A stretch of DNA of 64,000 bases, from contig NZ_CP180351.1 of NCBI RefSeq assembly GCF_048006345.1, positions 4,030,001 through 4,094,000 of the forward strand. Direction: 5' to 3'. Source of the DNA: Marivita sp030148515 (GTDB taxonomy: Bacteria > Pseudomonadota > Alphaproteobacteria > Rhodobacterales > Rhodobacteraceae). The first letter of the stretch is position 1; each line of letters starts with the position of its first letter. Below are positions 56,614-64,000 of this stretch, piece after piece. The notes beneath the pieces were generated by a model. That model saw only the letters and a program-made list of their open reading frames with translations. It made no database searches and was not told the origin of the DNA. Both the position numbers and the translations under genes were made by a program.

Positions 56614-57060
56614 CTACCACCGCTTGAGCGCGTCCTCATCTTCGTCTTTGGCGGCCACCCAGTTGGTTTCCCCGGTCGCCGCGTGCTCTTTCTTCCAGAA
56701 CGGTGCGCGGGACTTGAGGTAGTCCATCAGGTATTCCGCCGCTTCGAACGCGTCCTTGCGGTGTGGGGCGGCGGTGGCGACCATCATGATCTTTTCGCCC
56801 GGCTCCATCCGGCCATAGCGGTGGATCACCAGAACATCGCCCAAGGACCAGCGCGAAACAGCTTCGGCAGCGATACCCTCCAGCGCTTTCTGGGTCATGC
56901 CGGGATAATGTTCGATCTCCATCGCGTCGAGCCCGCCATTGCCAAAATCCCGCACAACGCCGGTGAAGGTGACAACAGCGCCCATGTCATGGCGGCCAGA
57001 GGCAAAGGCTTCGGCCTCTGCGCCAAAGTCGAATGGGGGTTCCTGGACAACGATGCGCAT
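56614..57060 (-). CDS. moaE: Molybdopterin synthase catalytic subunit MoaE
   Basis: A 148-aa large subunit of molybdopterin synthase, which inserts sulphur into cyclic pyranopterin. Conserved are GAVVTFTGVVRDF (28-40), MEIEHYPGMTQKAL, VLVIHRYGRMEPGE and the C-terminal PFWKKEHAATGETNWV with active-site Lys. The ATG shares one base with the moaD stop, so subunits are coupled. Confidence 0.95.
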   Translation of the reverse strand: MRIVVQEPPFDFGAEAEAFASGRHDMGAVVTFTGVVRDFGNGGLDAMEIEHYPGMTQKALEGIAAEAVSRWSLGDVLVIHRYGRMEPGEKIMMVATAAPHRKDAFEAAEYLMDYLKSRAPFWKKEHAATGETNWVAAKDEDEDALKRW

Positions 57061-57305
57061 CAGCCGCCCGTCATCGGTGGAAAGAACGCCACTTCCCGTG
57101 CGCCCTTGATCGACGCGTCAAAGTCGGTGAGTTCCTGATCGACGGCGACCCGCAGCGCACTCAGATCGGAAAAGGCGAGGTCATAGCGGTCTTCGCGGGC
57201 GCGCAGTTCGGCAACAAGGTCGGCCACGGTTTCCGCGTCAGTCGTTACCGTTTCCTTGGGCAATCCGATCCGCTCACGGACCCATGCGAAGTACAACACA
57301 TCCAT
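57060..57305 (-). CDS. moaD: Molybdopterin synthase sulfur carrier subunit MoaD
   Basis: An 81-aa ubiquitin-like protein ending in Gly-Gly (FFPPMTGG), the site of thiocarboxylation that supplies sulphur to MoaE. It starts MDVLYFAWVRERIG. Lies between pgsA (4 bp upstream) and moaE, in the order pgsA-moaD-moaE common in this group. Confidence 0.94.
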   Translation of the reverse strand: MDVLYFAWVRERIGLPKETVTTDAETVADLVAELRAREDRYDLAFSDLSALRVAVDQELTDFDASIKGAREVAFFPPMTGG

Positions 57306-57309
57306 CTGG

Positions 57310-57969
57310 TCAATCCCTTAAGAACGGCGCGGCTTTGCGGAAATAATCCCAGCCCGTGATCAATGTCAGGAAGGCCGCAAGCCAAAGCAGTATGATGCCG
57401 ACATTGCCCGCCCAGACCATTCCGGCATGTTTCCACCAGAGACCATGCAGGTCTTCTATTTCGCCCAGCATTACGCCCTGGAATATCTCGGCACTCATGC
57501 CCATGGCAGACATACCAAGGTAGTGTTCGAAAACGCCCTGCGCAAAAAGCACTGCGATGGCGACCATCTGGAGTGTGGTTTTCCACTTGGCCAGCGGTGT
57601 CACCTTCAGCGTCCCAGCCGTGTCGCCCAGAAATTCACGCAGGCCCGAGACGAACACTTCGCGAAACAGAATGAAGGTTGCAGGCAGGACCAGCCAAGGC
57701 GACATCGACGAGTAGCCCACGATCACCATCAGAGCGATGACCACCATCGCCTTGTCCGCAATCGGATCGAGCATCGCGCCCAGCTTGCTTTCCTGTTTCC
57801 ACGCGCGGGCGAGATAGCCGTCGAACCAGTCGGTGATGGCTGCGGTCACGAAAAGCACCAAGGCGAACCAATCCGCTGCCGGACGTGAGAAATAAAGGAA
57901 CATAAGGGCCACACCCGGCGCAGCCAGCAGGCGCAGGACAGTCAGGATATTTGGCACCGTCATGGTCAT
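57310..57969 (-). CDS. pgsA: CDP-diacylglycerol-glycerol-3-phosphate 3-phosphatidyltransferase
   Basis: A 219-aa membrane enzyme of phosphatidylglycerol synthesis. The CDP-alcohol phosphotransferase motif D-G-x2-A-R-x8-G-x3-D-x3-D is complete (Asp 50 to Asp 72: DGYLARAWKQ, LGAMLDPIADK). PNILTVLRLLAAP near the N-terminus and about five helices fit the family. Start at 57969 or at the second ATG 6 nt later. First gene of the moaD-moaE unit. Confidence 0.93.
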   Translation of the reverse strand: MTMTVPNILTVLRLLAAPGVALMFLYFSRPAADWFALVLFVTAAITDWFDGYLARAWKQESKLGAMLDPIADKAMVVIALMVIVGYSSMSPWLVLPATFILFREVFVSGLREFLGDTAGTLKVTPLAKWKTTLQMVAIAVLFAQGVFEHYLGMSAMGMSAEIFQGVMLGEIEDLHGLWWKHAGMVWAGNVGIILLWLAAFLTLITGWDYFRKAAPFLRD

Positions 57970-58059
57970 GACCCTTACCTATCGCGCCAAAGAGTGACTG
58001 AAAAGGCGACGTTTTGATGTTTTCCAAACTTCGCTCATCCGTCCCTGCCATGTGTCCTG

Positions 58060-58806
58060 TCAGGCGTCGGTTTTTGATGGTGGAGCGGCACGGCGCAGCA
58101 TGTCGACATAGCGTGCCCGTGCTTCGGGCAGTGGCTTGCCTACCTGGCCTGCTGCCAGTTTGTGTTCGAGGAAATAGCCGGTGAGTCGCAAAGCGTCGGC
58201 AATGTCGGTCGTCTCGGTCGCGCCGCCCTCGCGCAATGCGTCCGGAAGCGGCAAAAGCCTGTCTGCCCAGTCGCCCGCGCCCTTGGCAGACACGGCGCGG
58301 CCGGATTTGGGCGACACGTAGATCAAACCGTCTGTCGCCCCGGTGACGGCGCAATAGCTCAGGTCGAGGCCATAGCCCAGATCGTCCAGAAGCGCGGTTT
58401 CCCAGCGCAGATAGGCCAAGGGCCAAAGGTCGGTTTGGTCCAGAAGGTCCAAGAGGTTCTGCGTGTGGGCATAGAGCACGGGATGTGGTTCACGTTCGGG
58501 CAGGACAAACGCCAAAAGCGCAAGCGTGGCATTCATGCCGGCCAGCGTCGTCCGGTTCTGCATGGCAATCGCCGCGCGGGAGCGTTGCAGTTCGACGGTA
58601 AAGCTGCCCAGATGGTCCTCCAACCGCGCGCGCCATGCCAGATCAAGCTGCGCACCGGGTTGCAGGATCGGCGCAACCTTGCGCGATGCGCCACCGCGCA
58701 CAACACCCGCGTGCCGCCCGCGTTCGGGGGTGAACACGTCGATGATCATGGAGCTTTCGCCGTGTCGGCGACTGCTCAAAAGGATGCCTGTATCGCGCCA
58801 GTCCAT
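58060..58806 (-). CDS. recO: DNA repair protein RecO
   Basis: A 248-aa RecFOR-pathway protein that binds single-stranded DNA and RecR. The N-terminal OB fold reads WRDTGILLSSRRHGESSMIIDVFT and GRHAGVVRGGASRK; the C-terminal helical domain includes LAYLRWETALLDDLGYGLDLSYC with the cysteine of the zinc region. The gene follows DUF1491 and era on the same strand, in the standard alphaproteobacterial cluster. Confidence 0.93.
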   Translation of the reverse strand: MDWRDTGILLSSRRHGESSMIIDVFTPERGRHAGVVRGGASRKVAPILQPGAQLDLAWRARLEDHLGSFTVELQRSRAAIAMQNRTTLAGMNATLALLAFVLPEREPHPVLYAHTQNLLDLLDQTDLWPLAYLRWETALLDDLGYGLDLSYCAVTGATDGLIYVSPKSGRAVSAKGAGDWADRLLPLPDALREGGATETTDIADALRLTGYFLEHKLAAGQVGKPLPEARARYVDMLRRAAPPSKTDA

Positions 58807-58815
58807 GACGGGACT

Positions 58816-59154
58816 CTAGCCCGACAGCCCGTCTTCATCCAGAAGGTGCCGCCCGGCGCGGTCTTCGACCTCGATCACCCAGAGATCGCTGTCAAAGCTG
58901 CGCTGTTTGGCGATGCTGGCATCGACATCGGCCTCGATGCCATCAGCCAAGACCTGCCAAGGGCGTGCCCCAGTCATCAGGTCGTATTGGCGCATGAAGG
59001 CCTTGGCCTGACCGTCCAGAGTGTTGAGCTTGATGAGAATGGCCCCGGCTGTGTCGTCGCCATGGGCGGTCACAAAGGCCGGGATGTCGAACAATGACAG
59101 GCGGCGCATATAGGCATGCACCCAGAAACCGCTTGCAAGCCGGGCTTCAGGCAT
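58816..59154 (-). CDS. DUF1491 family protein
   Basis: A 112-aa alphaproteobacterial protein: ASGFWVHAYMRRLSLFDIPAF (about 7-27), GAILIKLNTLDG and SDLWVIEVEDRAGRHLLDE are the DUF1491 pattern. Function unknown. Its ATG at 59154 lies within the last codons of era (8-nt overlap), so the longer frame starting at 59346 is rejected as era-antisense-free but frame-shadowed sequence. Confidence 0.85.
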   Translation of the reverse strand: MPEARLASGFWVHAYMRRLSLFDIPAFVTAHGDDTAGAILIKLNTLDGQAKAFMRQYDLMTGARPWQVLADGIEADVDASIAKQRSFDSDLWVIEVEDRAGRHLLDEDGLSG

Positions 59155-60055
59155 TGCCGTCCTTGAAATCGAGGCCCATTTCCGAATAGCGCTCGGCTTC
59201 GTCGAGCCATTTCTCACGCACCTTGACCTGCATGAACAGATGGATGCGTCGACCAAGGAACTCTTCAAGCTCTTCGCGCGCGGCCTTGCTGATGGACTTG
59301 ATGGTCTCGCCCTTGTTGCCCAGAACGATGCCCTTGTGCCCATCACGGACCACGTAAATCACCTGGTCGATCCGCGCCGACCCGTCGTCACGTTCTTCCC
59401 AATGCTCGGTTTCGACGGTCAGCTGGTACGGCAACTCCTGATGCAGGCGCAGCGTCAGCTTTTCGCGCGTCATCTCAGCGGCGATCATGCGCAGTGGCAG
59501 ATCGGCGATCTGGTCTTCAGGGTAAAGCCACGGGCTTTCTGGCAGTTCAGCCGCCAGCCATTTGCGCAGCGCATTGACCCCATGGCCCTTTTCTGCCGAG
59601 ATCAGAAAGGTCTCGGTAAACGGGAACTTTTCGTTCATCTGTTGGGTCAGCGCCAGAAGGCGGGGCGCTTCAACCCTGTCAATCTTGTTGATGGCCAGCG
59701 CGACAGGGCGTTTGCCCACGACTTCACCAAGGTTCTCAAGAATCGCCTCAACGCCTTCGGTGATGCCGCGATGGGCTTCGATCAGCAGCACGACGATGTC
59801 TGCGTCCGACGCGCCGCTCCAGGCTGCTGCAACCATCGCGCGATCCAGTCGGCGGCGCGGTTTGAACAGACCGGGCGTGTCCACCAGCACGATCTGCGCA
59901 TCTCCTTCGATGGCGACACCGCGAATGCGTGCACGGGTGGTCTGCACCTTGTGGGTCACAATCGACACTTTCGCGCCGACCATCTGATTGGTCAGCGTGG
60001 ATTTGCCCGCATTGGGCTCTCCGATCAAAGCGACGAAACCGGCGCGCGTGGTCAT
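59147..60055 (-). CDS. era: GTPase Era
   Basis: A 302-aa ribosome assembly GTPase that binds 16S rRNA. G1 GEPNAGKST (about 12-20), G3 DTPGL, G4 NKID, then a KH-like domain whose GHKGIVLGNKGETIKSI loop matches KH-GxxG; ending FMQVKVREKWLDEAERYSEMGLDF. I start at 60055 (MTTRAG) because it gives the usual length with AAGGA 11 nt upstream; ATG 60067 is possible. It overlaps DUF1491 at its 3' end. Confidence 0.95.
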   Translation of the reverse strand: MTTRAGFVALIGEPNAGKSTLTNQMVGAKVSIVTHKVQTTRARIRGVAIEGDAQIVLVDTPGLFKPRRRLDRAMVAAAWSGASDADIVVLLIEAHRGITEGVEAILENLGEVVGKRPVALAINKIDRVEAPRLLALTQQMNEKFPFTETFLISAEKGHGVNALRKWLAAELPESPWLYPEDQIADLPLRMIAAEMTREKLTLRLHQELPYQLTVETEHWEERDDGSARIDQVIYVVRDGHKGIVLGNKGETIKSISKAAREELEEFLGRRIHLFMQVKVREKWLDEAERYSEMGLDFKDGNA

Positions 60056-60083
60056 AGGTGCATCCATCCTTAGAAGTCCGGCG

Positions 60084-60983
60084 TCATACGCCAGATCGCG
60101 GGGCAGAGCCAGCCCTGTCTTTTCGCCCGCTGCGCACCAACGTGTAGACGCCGCTGCCGACAATCAAGGTGGCGCCGATCAGCGTCAGCGCGTCAGGCCG
60201 TTCGCCGAAGATCAGATAGGCAAAGACCAGAGCGATCAAGAGGCGGGAATAGCGGAACGGGGCCACGACGGAGACTTCTCCGGTCCGCATGGCTTTGGTC
60301 AGCGCGCTGTATCCGACAAGCCCCGCGAACCCGGTGCCCATGAGCATCGTCAGGGCCGGCAGACTTGGGGCGGCGAGGGGCGCGCTTTCGAATAGCGTGA
60401 TGACGGCCCCTGCGATGAAGACCATCAAGAATCCGAGGATACCCAGCTGCGTTGCTGACACTTCCGGCGGGCTGGCGCGGGTCATTAGGTCCCGACCGGC
60501 AAAGCCGATCATGCCCAGAACGGCGAAAATAACTGTAGCGTCAAACCCTGATGGGGTGGGGCGCAGGATCAGCAGGACCCCGAAAAAGCCGACAGCCATT
60601 GCGATCCAGCGGCGTAGTCCGACCTGTTCCTTGAGAACAATTACCGCCCCGAGGGTGACCACCAGCGGGGCGGCTTGCAGGATGGCGGATGTTGTAGAGA
60701 GCGGTACGAAGGCAAGGCTGAGGGCAAAGAACAGACGGCCCAGAATTTCGAAAGCTGACCGGATCAGGAGCGGGCCTTCGATATAGGCGTGGCTGTACAG
60801 CTGTTCGCGACGCCAGAGTGCGTAGAGTAGGAAGAAGCCCGTTCCGAATAGTCCGAAGAGCATCGTTCCAACGCCCGGAGAGACATCACCCGTGCCAGTG
60901 GCTGCCTTGAAGAACGCGTCCTCGATGGCAAAGCCCAGCATGGCGAGAACCATGAAAAGGCTGCCACGCAGATTGTCGGTCAA
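60084..60983 (-). CDS. EamA/DMT family transporter
   Basis: A 299-aa membrane protein with ten helices in two EamA repeats: GSLFMVLAMLGFAIEDAFFK at the start, LSTTSAILQAAPLVVTLGAVIVLKE in the first repeat, and VVAPFRYSRLLIALVFAYLIFGE in the second. Substrate unknown. It overlaps the rnc stop by 4 nt, inserted between rnc and era, which are often direct neighbours. Distinct from the frameshifted EamA gene at 41192. Confidence 0.9.
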   Translation of the reverse strand: MTDNLRGSLFMVLAMLGFAIEDAFFKAATGTGDVSPGVGTMLFGLFGTGFFLLYALWRREQLYSHAYIEGPLLIRSAFEILGRLFFALSLAFVPLSTTSAILQAAPLVVTLGAVIVLKEQVGLRRWIAMAVGFFGVLLILRPTPSGFDATVIFAVLGMIGFAGRDLMTRASPPEVSATQLGILGFLMVFIAGAVITLFESAPLAAPSLPALTMLMGTGFAGLVGYSALTKAMRTGEVSVVAPFRYSRLLIALVFAYLIFGERPDALTLIGATLIVGSGVYTLVRSGRKDRAGSAPRSGV

Positions 60984-61669
60984 GACGTGCTCTTTTCAAC
61001 GGCGGCAAGCAGCGTCTTGGCGGCTGCTTGCTCTGCCTGCCGTTTGGACCCGGCTTTGGCCTTGGCGGACTGGCCGTCCTCAAGGCGGACTTCGATCACG
61101 AAAACAGGTGCGTGGTCGGGGCCGTCGCGGGACAGCTCCACATAGCTGGGTGGCGGCATGGCGCGCGCTTGGGCCCATTCCTGCAGCGCGGTTTTGGCGT
61201 CGCGTGCGTCTTCCTTGACCGCGCCGATGCGATCGCCCCAGAGGCGCAGAACCATGGCCTTTGCAGCGTCGAATCCGGCATCCAGATAGACAGCGGCGAT
61301 CACTGCCTCCATCGCATCGCCCAGGAGCGCCTGCTTGCGTCGTCCACCGGACAGCATTTCTGAGCGGCCGAGTTTCAGGGCGGCTCCCAGATCAATCTCG
61401 CGGGCAACGTCGGCGCACGCTTCCTTACGCACAAGGGCGTTGAACCTTGGGGCCAGTTGCCCTTCGGTTGCCGATTTGTCCTCGGCGAGCAGGGCTTCGG
61501 CCATGACCAACCCAAGCACCCGGTCGCCAAGGAATTCGAGACGCTGGTTGTCTTCGCGATTCACGCCTGCGCGCGACGAATGGGTCACGGCCCGCACCAG
61601 AAGTTCCGGCCGTTCGAACCGATGCCCCAAACGCGTCGAAAGCGCCTGAAGGTCAGCCGACAGTTTCAC
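60980..61669 (-). CDS. rnc: Ribonuclease III
   Basis: A 229-aa double-stranded RNA endonuclease for rRNA and mRNA processing. The signature NQRLEFLGDRVLGLVMAE (about 40-57) has the catalytic Asp; the second acidic site is in LLGDAMEAVIAAVYLD, and a C-terminal dsRBD (from about 155: KTALQEWAQARAMPPPSYVE, KRQAEQAAAKTLL) follows. Start is GTG at 61669, sharing one base with the lepB stop (TAGTG); the longer frame to 61705 is within lepB. Confidence 0.95.
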   Translation of the reverse strand: MKLSADLQALSTRLGHRFERPELLVRAVTHSSRAGVNREDNQRLEFLGDRVLGLVMAEALLAEDKSATEGQLAPRFNALVRKEACADVAREIDLGAALKLGRSEMLSGGRRKQALLGDAMEAVIAAVYLDAGFDAAKAMVLRLWGDRIGAVKEDARDAKTALQEWAQARAMPPPSYVELSRDGPDHAPVFVIEVRLEDGQSAKAKAGSKRQAEQAAAKTLLAAVEKSTS

Positions 61670-62505
61670 TACTCGATCTTCTCGAAAAAGCGGTCGCCGC
61701 GCCATGTCCAGAAGAACAGCATCGACGATCCGGCGGACGAGAACATCACGCGGGTGGCTTTGCCGATTATGTTTTCATATGGCACAAACCCGACCCCGCC
61801 TGCGACGCTGGGTACGCGGCTGTCCGAGGAATTGTCGCGGTTGTCACCCATCATGAAGTAGTGGCCTTCGGGCACTGTGTAGACCGGCGTATTGTCCGAC
61901 CCCTGAGTGCCGATATTCAAGATCGAGTGTGTGCGTCCGTTGGGCAGCGTTTCGGCAAAGCGTTCCTTGATACAGGTACCGCCAGTGCCAACCGGACCGT
62001 TGGCGCAGCGCGGGCGCAGACCCTGCGGACCCTGCGGCGAAGCGGGTTCCTCGAAATCGGGCTGTTGGGCCAGTTCGACAGCGGTCCCGTTGATGTGGAG
62101 CACACCGCGGATCACCTGGATCTCGTCACCGGGCAGGCCAATCACGCGCTTGATGAAATCGCGCCCTGTCACGGGATGGCGAAACACCGCGACATCACCG
62201 CGTTCGGGTTCAGAGCCGAAAAGGCGGCTGTTGTCGCCGTCGGCCCATCCACACAGGTCCTTGGCGTCAATGTCGATGCCCAAATTTGGCATATAGAGCG
62301 ATGGGCACGAGGCGTAGGAATAGCCGTAGGACATCTTGTTGACGAAAAGGAAATCTCCGATCAGCAGGGTGTCCTTCATTGAACCTGAAGGAATCCAGAA
62401 CGGCTGGAAGAACAGGGTGCGGAACACTCCGGCGATCAAGAGCGCATAGACGATGGTTTTGATCGTCTCGACGATCCCGCCGCTTTTCTTGGATTCAGAC
62501 GCCAT
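61669..62505 (-). CDS. lepB: Signal peptidase I
   Basis: A 278-aa membrane serine protease that removes signal peptides from Sec/Tat substrates. N-terminal anchor (about 10-33), catalytic Ser 42 in IPSGSMKDTL and Lys 119 in RDFIKRVIGLPGDE, then the extra cysteine-bearing loop (PRCANGPVGTGGTCIKERFA) and GHYFMMGDNRDNSSDSR. The ATG at 62505 has AGGAA upstream; the frame upstream overlaps acpS. Confidence 0.96.
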   Translation of the reverse strand: MASESKKSGGIVETIKTIVYALLIAGVFRTLFFQPFWIPSGSMKDTLLIGDFLFVNKMSYGYSYASCPSLYMPNLGIDIDAKDLCGWADGDNSRLFGSEPERGDVAVFRHPVTGRDFIKRVIGLPGDEIQVIRGVLHINGTAVELAQQPDFEEPASPQGPQGLRPRCANGPVGTGGTCIKERFAETLPNGRTHSILNIGTQGSDNTPVYTVPEGHYFMMGDNRDNSSDSRVPSVAGGVGFVPYENIIGKATRVMFSSAGSSMLFFWTWRGDRFFEKIE

Positions 62506-62576
62506 GTTCCTGCCTTCTGCTCGGTTGTCCCGCGCTACATGAGCGGGGGCGGCGCGGGTGTCAAGCCAAGCGCCTG

Positions 62577-62975
62577 TTACTTGGGTCGCGCCTCGATCAA
62601 CACGGTGGCCTGTGCCCATGGGTGATCGTCGGTCAAAGTCACATGGATGATTGCTTCATGGCCCGGCGGTGTCAGGTCCTCCAACCGCTTTTTCGCCCAG
62701 CCGGTGACCTCCATGATCGGTTGCCCGGTGTGCAGGTTGCGCACCGACATATCCTTCCACGCGATGCCCATGCGAAGCCCTGTGCCAAGCGCTTTGGAAC
62801 ACGCCTCCTTGGCGGCCCAGCGTTTGGCATAGGTGCCCGCCACATCGCGTCGGCGTTCTGCCTTCCGCTGCTCGGTTTCGGTGAAGACACGGTTGCGGAA
62901 CCGGTCACCGAACCGATCCAGCGTGGCGGCGATGCGTTCGATGTTGGCCAGATCCGTTCCGATACCGATGATCAT
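62577..62975 (-). CDS. acpS: Holo-[acyl-carrier-protein] synthase
   Basis: A 132-aa enzyme that attaches 4'-phosphopantetheine to acyl carrier protein. It opens MIIGIGTDLANIERI with Asp 8, and Glu 57 lies in WAAKEACSKALGTG; both coordinate Mg. Usual length. The start overlaps the stop of the upstream hydrolase gene by 4 nt; lepB follows 71 bp later. Confidence 0.95.
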   Translation of the reverse strand: MIIGIGTDLANIERIAATLDRFGDRFRNRVFTETEQRKAERRRDVAGTYAKRWAAKEACSKALGTGLRMGIAWKDMSVRNLHTGQPIMEVTGWAKKRLEDLTPPGHEAIIHVTLTDDHPWAQATVLIEARPK

Positions 62976-64000
62976 GTCCCACCTCCGGCGGCTGCAAACA
63001 TCGGGAAGCTCACGCCAAGCGCCCAGGCGAGGATGATCCCCAACGCGATCCCGGCCAAAAGCGGTCCAGCCCGTTTGCCAAAGGCCCGACCCATTGCACC
63101 GTGAACGAAGAAAAACAGAAGGATCACAGGCGCTATGATCAGCAAGAAGAACAGTCCTTCAAGATCGAGCGCCACAGCAATGCCCAGCGACACCAAGAGC
63201 GCCACACGTGCCGCGATGCGTCGCCAGAGCGGCGCTTTCCAGACCAATTGCGCATCTGCAAACATGTACGGAATCGCGCCGATGACCAAGGCGGCGATGA
63301 TGGGCAGGCGTTCCGCGATGGGAAAAAAGTTCGCGCCATATCGGTCCAGTGCAAAACCGAAAACGCCAATGCCCCACGCAAGGAGCGCGACAAGGGCAAG
63401 CGTGAATGGAACCACTCCGGTCCAGCCAAGGGCAAATGGCCCCCAAAGCCAGCGCTGCATCGCAAGGCTAAGCAGTCCGAACACACCAAGATGAATAGCG
63501 AGGTAATCGGCCACGAGCACGGGCAAGACGCCGAAATCCAACGGCAGCGCGATGAAGGGCGTGAGGATGGCGGGGACAAGCAGCGTGCCGAGATACCGCA
63601 TCACACCCGGTTGGTGGCTGGGTGGCAGGGGAGCTTCCGGTACGACAAGCCGCGCCACTAAGGACGCCAATACGGTGATGGACGCCATCAACGCAAGAAA
63701 CGCCCAGCCGGTTGGTGGTGCGGATGCGACCGTGTCGCGCCCGTAGGCGCGGTTCATCCAGTCCAATGCCGCCAGACGCCCGGCGCGGGATTGCAGGATT
63801 GAGACATGCTCGGTCCAGGGCGCAGCCATCGCAGCGCGGATCACATCGCCCTGCTGCATTGTTTCGCCTTCCTGTGCGTCCGGGTCGACCATCTGCAACG
63901 CATCGATGCCGAATTCCCGCAAATGCGGTTCCCACTGGCCCGAGATCAGCAGCATGTCAGTCGGCTGGTCTGCCGTGACCGCCTGCGAAAACGCAGACAG
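62972..64000 (-). CDS. Alpha/beta hydrolase with C-terminal membrane helices (5' end outside window)
   Basis: The reading frame is open to the right edge, so only the C-terminal 342 residues are seen. The first 70 residues resemble the last part of an alpha/beta hydrolase (AVTADQPTDMLLISGQWEPH, then a helix with TEHVSILQSRAGRLAALDWM containing the likely catalytic His). The remaining about 245 residues hold 7-8 hydrophobic helices with no named domain. The catalytic serine should lie outside the window. It overlaps acpS by 4 nt. Function unknown. Confidence 0.7.
   Translation of the reverse strand: MSAFSQAVTADQPTDMLLISGQWEPHLREFGIDALQMVDPDAQEGETMQQGDVIRAAMAAPWTEHVSILQSRAGRLAALDWMNRAYGRDTVASAPPTGWAFLALMASITVLASLVARLVVPEAPLPPSHQPGVMRYLGTLLVPAILTPFIALPLDFGVLPVLVADYLAIHLGVFGLLSLAMQRWLWGPFALGWTGVVPFTLALVALLAWGIGVFGFALDRYGANFFPIAERLPIIAALVIGAIPYMFADAQLVWKAPLWRRIAARVALLVSLGIAVALDLEGLFFLLIIAPVILLFFFVHGAMGRAFGKRAGPLLAGIALGIILAWALGVSFPMFAAAGGGT

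Noticed and set aside
1..64000. CRISPR array, tRNA or rRNA genes, IS elements, prophage or integrase
   Set aside because: No regularly spaced long direct repeats, no T-loop or cloverleaf pattern noticed, and no transposase, integrase or phage proteins among the reading frames.

Overview
The window looks like a chromosomal segment of a GC-rich alphaproteobacterium, most likely family Rhodobacteraceae (Roseobacter group). The evidence is gene content and order (truB-rpsO-pnp; acpS-lepB-rnc-era-recO; glnK-amtB; moaD/moaE-pgsA), families common in this group (DUF1643, DUF2794, DUF6478, DUF1491, MbfA, P1-type peptidase), and candidate binding sites for three alphaproteobacterial regulators: an FNR/FnrL box (TTGAT-N4-ATCAA), a direct-repeat LexA box (GAAC-N7-GAAC) and a CtrA box (TTAA-N7-TTAAAC). 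I see no IS element, prophage, CRISPR array, rRNA or tRNA. This is a naming from sequence reading alone; no database search was possible.

Layout. 1-5.3 kb: RNA maturation and translation (truB, rpsO, pnp with a structured leader). 5.3-9.8 kb: CIA30-family gene, a compact interval with an FNR box and a candidate minus-strand sRNA, an OmpR-type response regulator, then an overlapping operon ribA - L,D-transpeptidase - uracil-DNA glycosylase family - SseB. 9.8-16.5 kb, minus strand: P1 peptidase; then an oligopeptide-type ABC importer (two permeases, fused double ATPase) with an aldehyde dehydrogenase and an SDR but no binding protein. 16.6-19.1 kb: an unknown 218-aa protein and a LuxR-HTH/alpha-beta-hydrolase fusion regulator. 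19.2-24.2 kb: pterin dehydratase, GNAT-like protein, GDPD, RidA and a class A penicillin-binding protein. 24.3-26.2 kb: glnK-amtB. 26.2-32.7 kb: iron exporter MbfA divergent from a TetR regulator, a cobalamin-binding-domain protein, a NYN/OST-HTH protein, gamma-glutamyltransferase and glutathione-dependent formaldehyde dehydrogenase. 32.8-38.9 kb: I78 inhibitor lipoprotein, orphan imuB behind a LexA box, a Popeye-like cyclic-nucleotide protein, a dense divergent control region with a CtrA box, DUF2794, zapE, a second candidate sRNA, LysM and rhodanese-like envelope proteins. 38.9-47.9 kb: folC-accD, a frameshifted EamA transporter gene, TauE/SafE, an APC-like membrane protein, DUF6478 and a lipoprotein, ilvD. 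48.0-56.6 kb: a polyamine module (amine oxidase, PotC/B/A/D-like importer, GntR regulator, class III aminotransferase) and a FadR-type regulator. 56.6-64 kb: moaE, moaD, pgsA, recO, DUF1491, era, EamA transporter, rnc, lepB, acpS and a truncated alpha/beta hydrolase with membrane helices.

How parts work together. The polyamine module is self-contained: import, oxidation or transamination, and a GntR regulator between two near-identical 13-bp sites (12/13 identical) that lie upstream of both flanking transcription units. PNPase, RNase III and Era in the same window act in RNA turnover and ribosome maturation. glnK-amtB is the usual PII-gated ammonium channel pair.

The least conventional signals are non-coding: (1) an FNR box about 41 bp ahead of a short minus-strand interval ending in a strong intrinsic terminator and carrying an anti-Shine-Dalgarno CCTCCC loop; (2) a second promoter-to-terminator interval behind zapE; (3) extragenic palindromes, single or in tandem with 22-25 bp spacing, at four gene 3' ends, where structure is kept while arm sequence changes.
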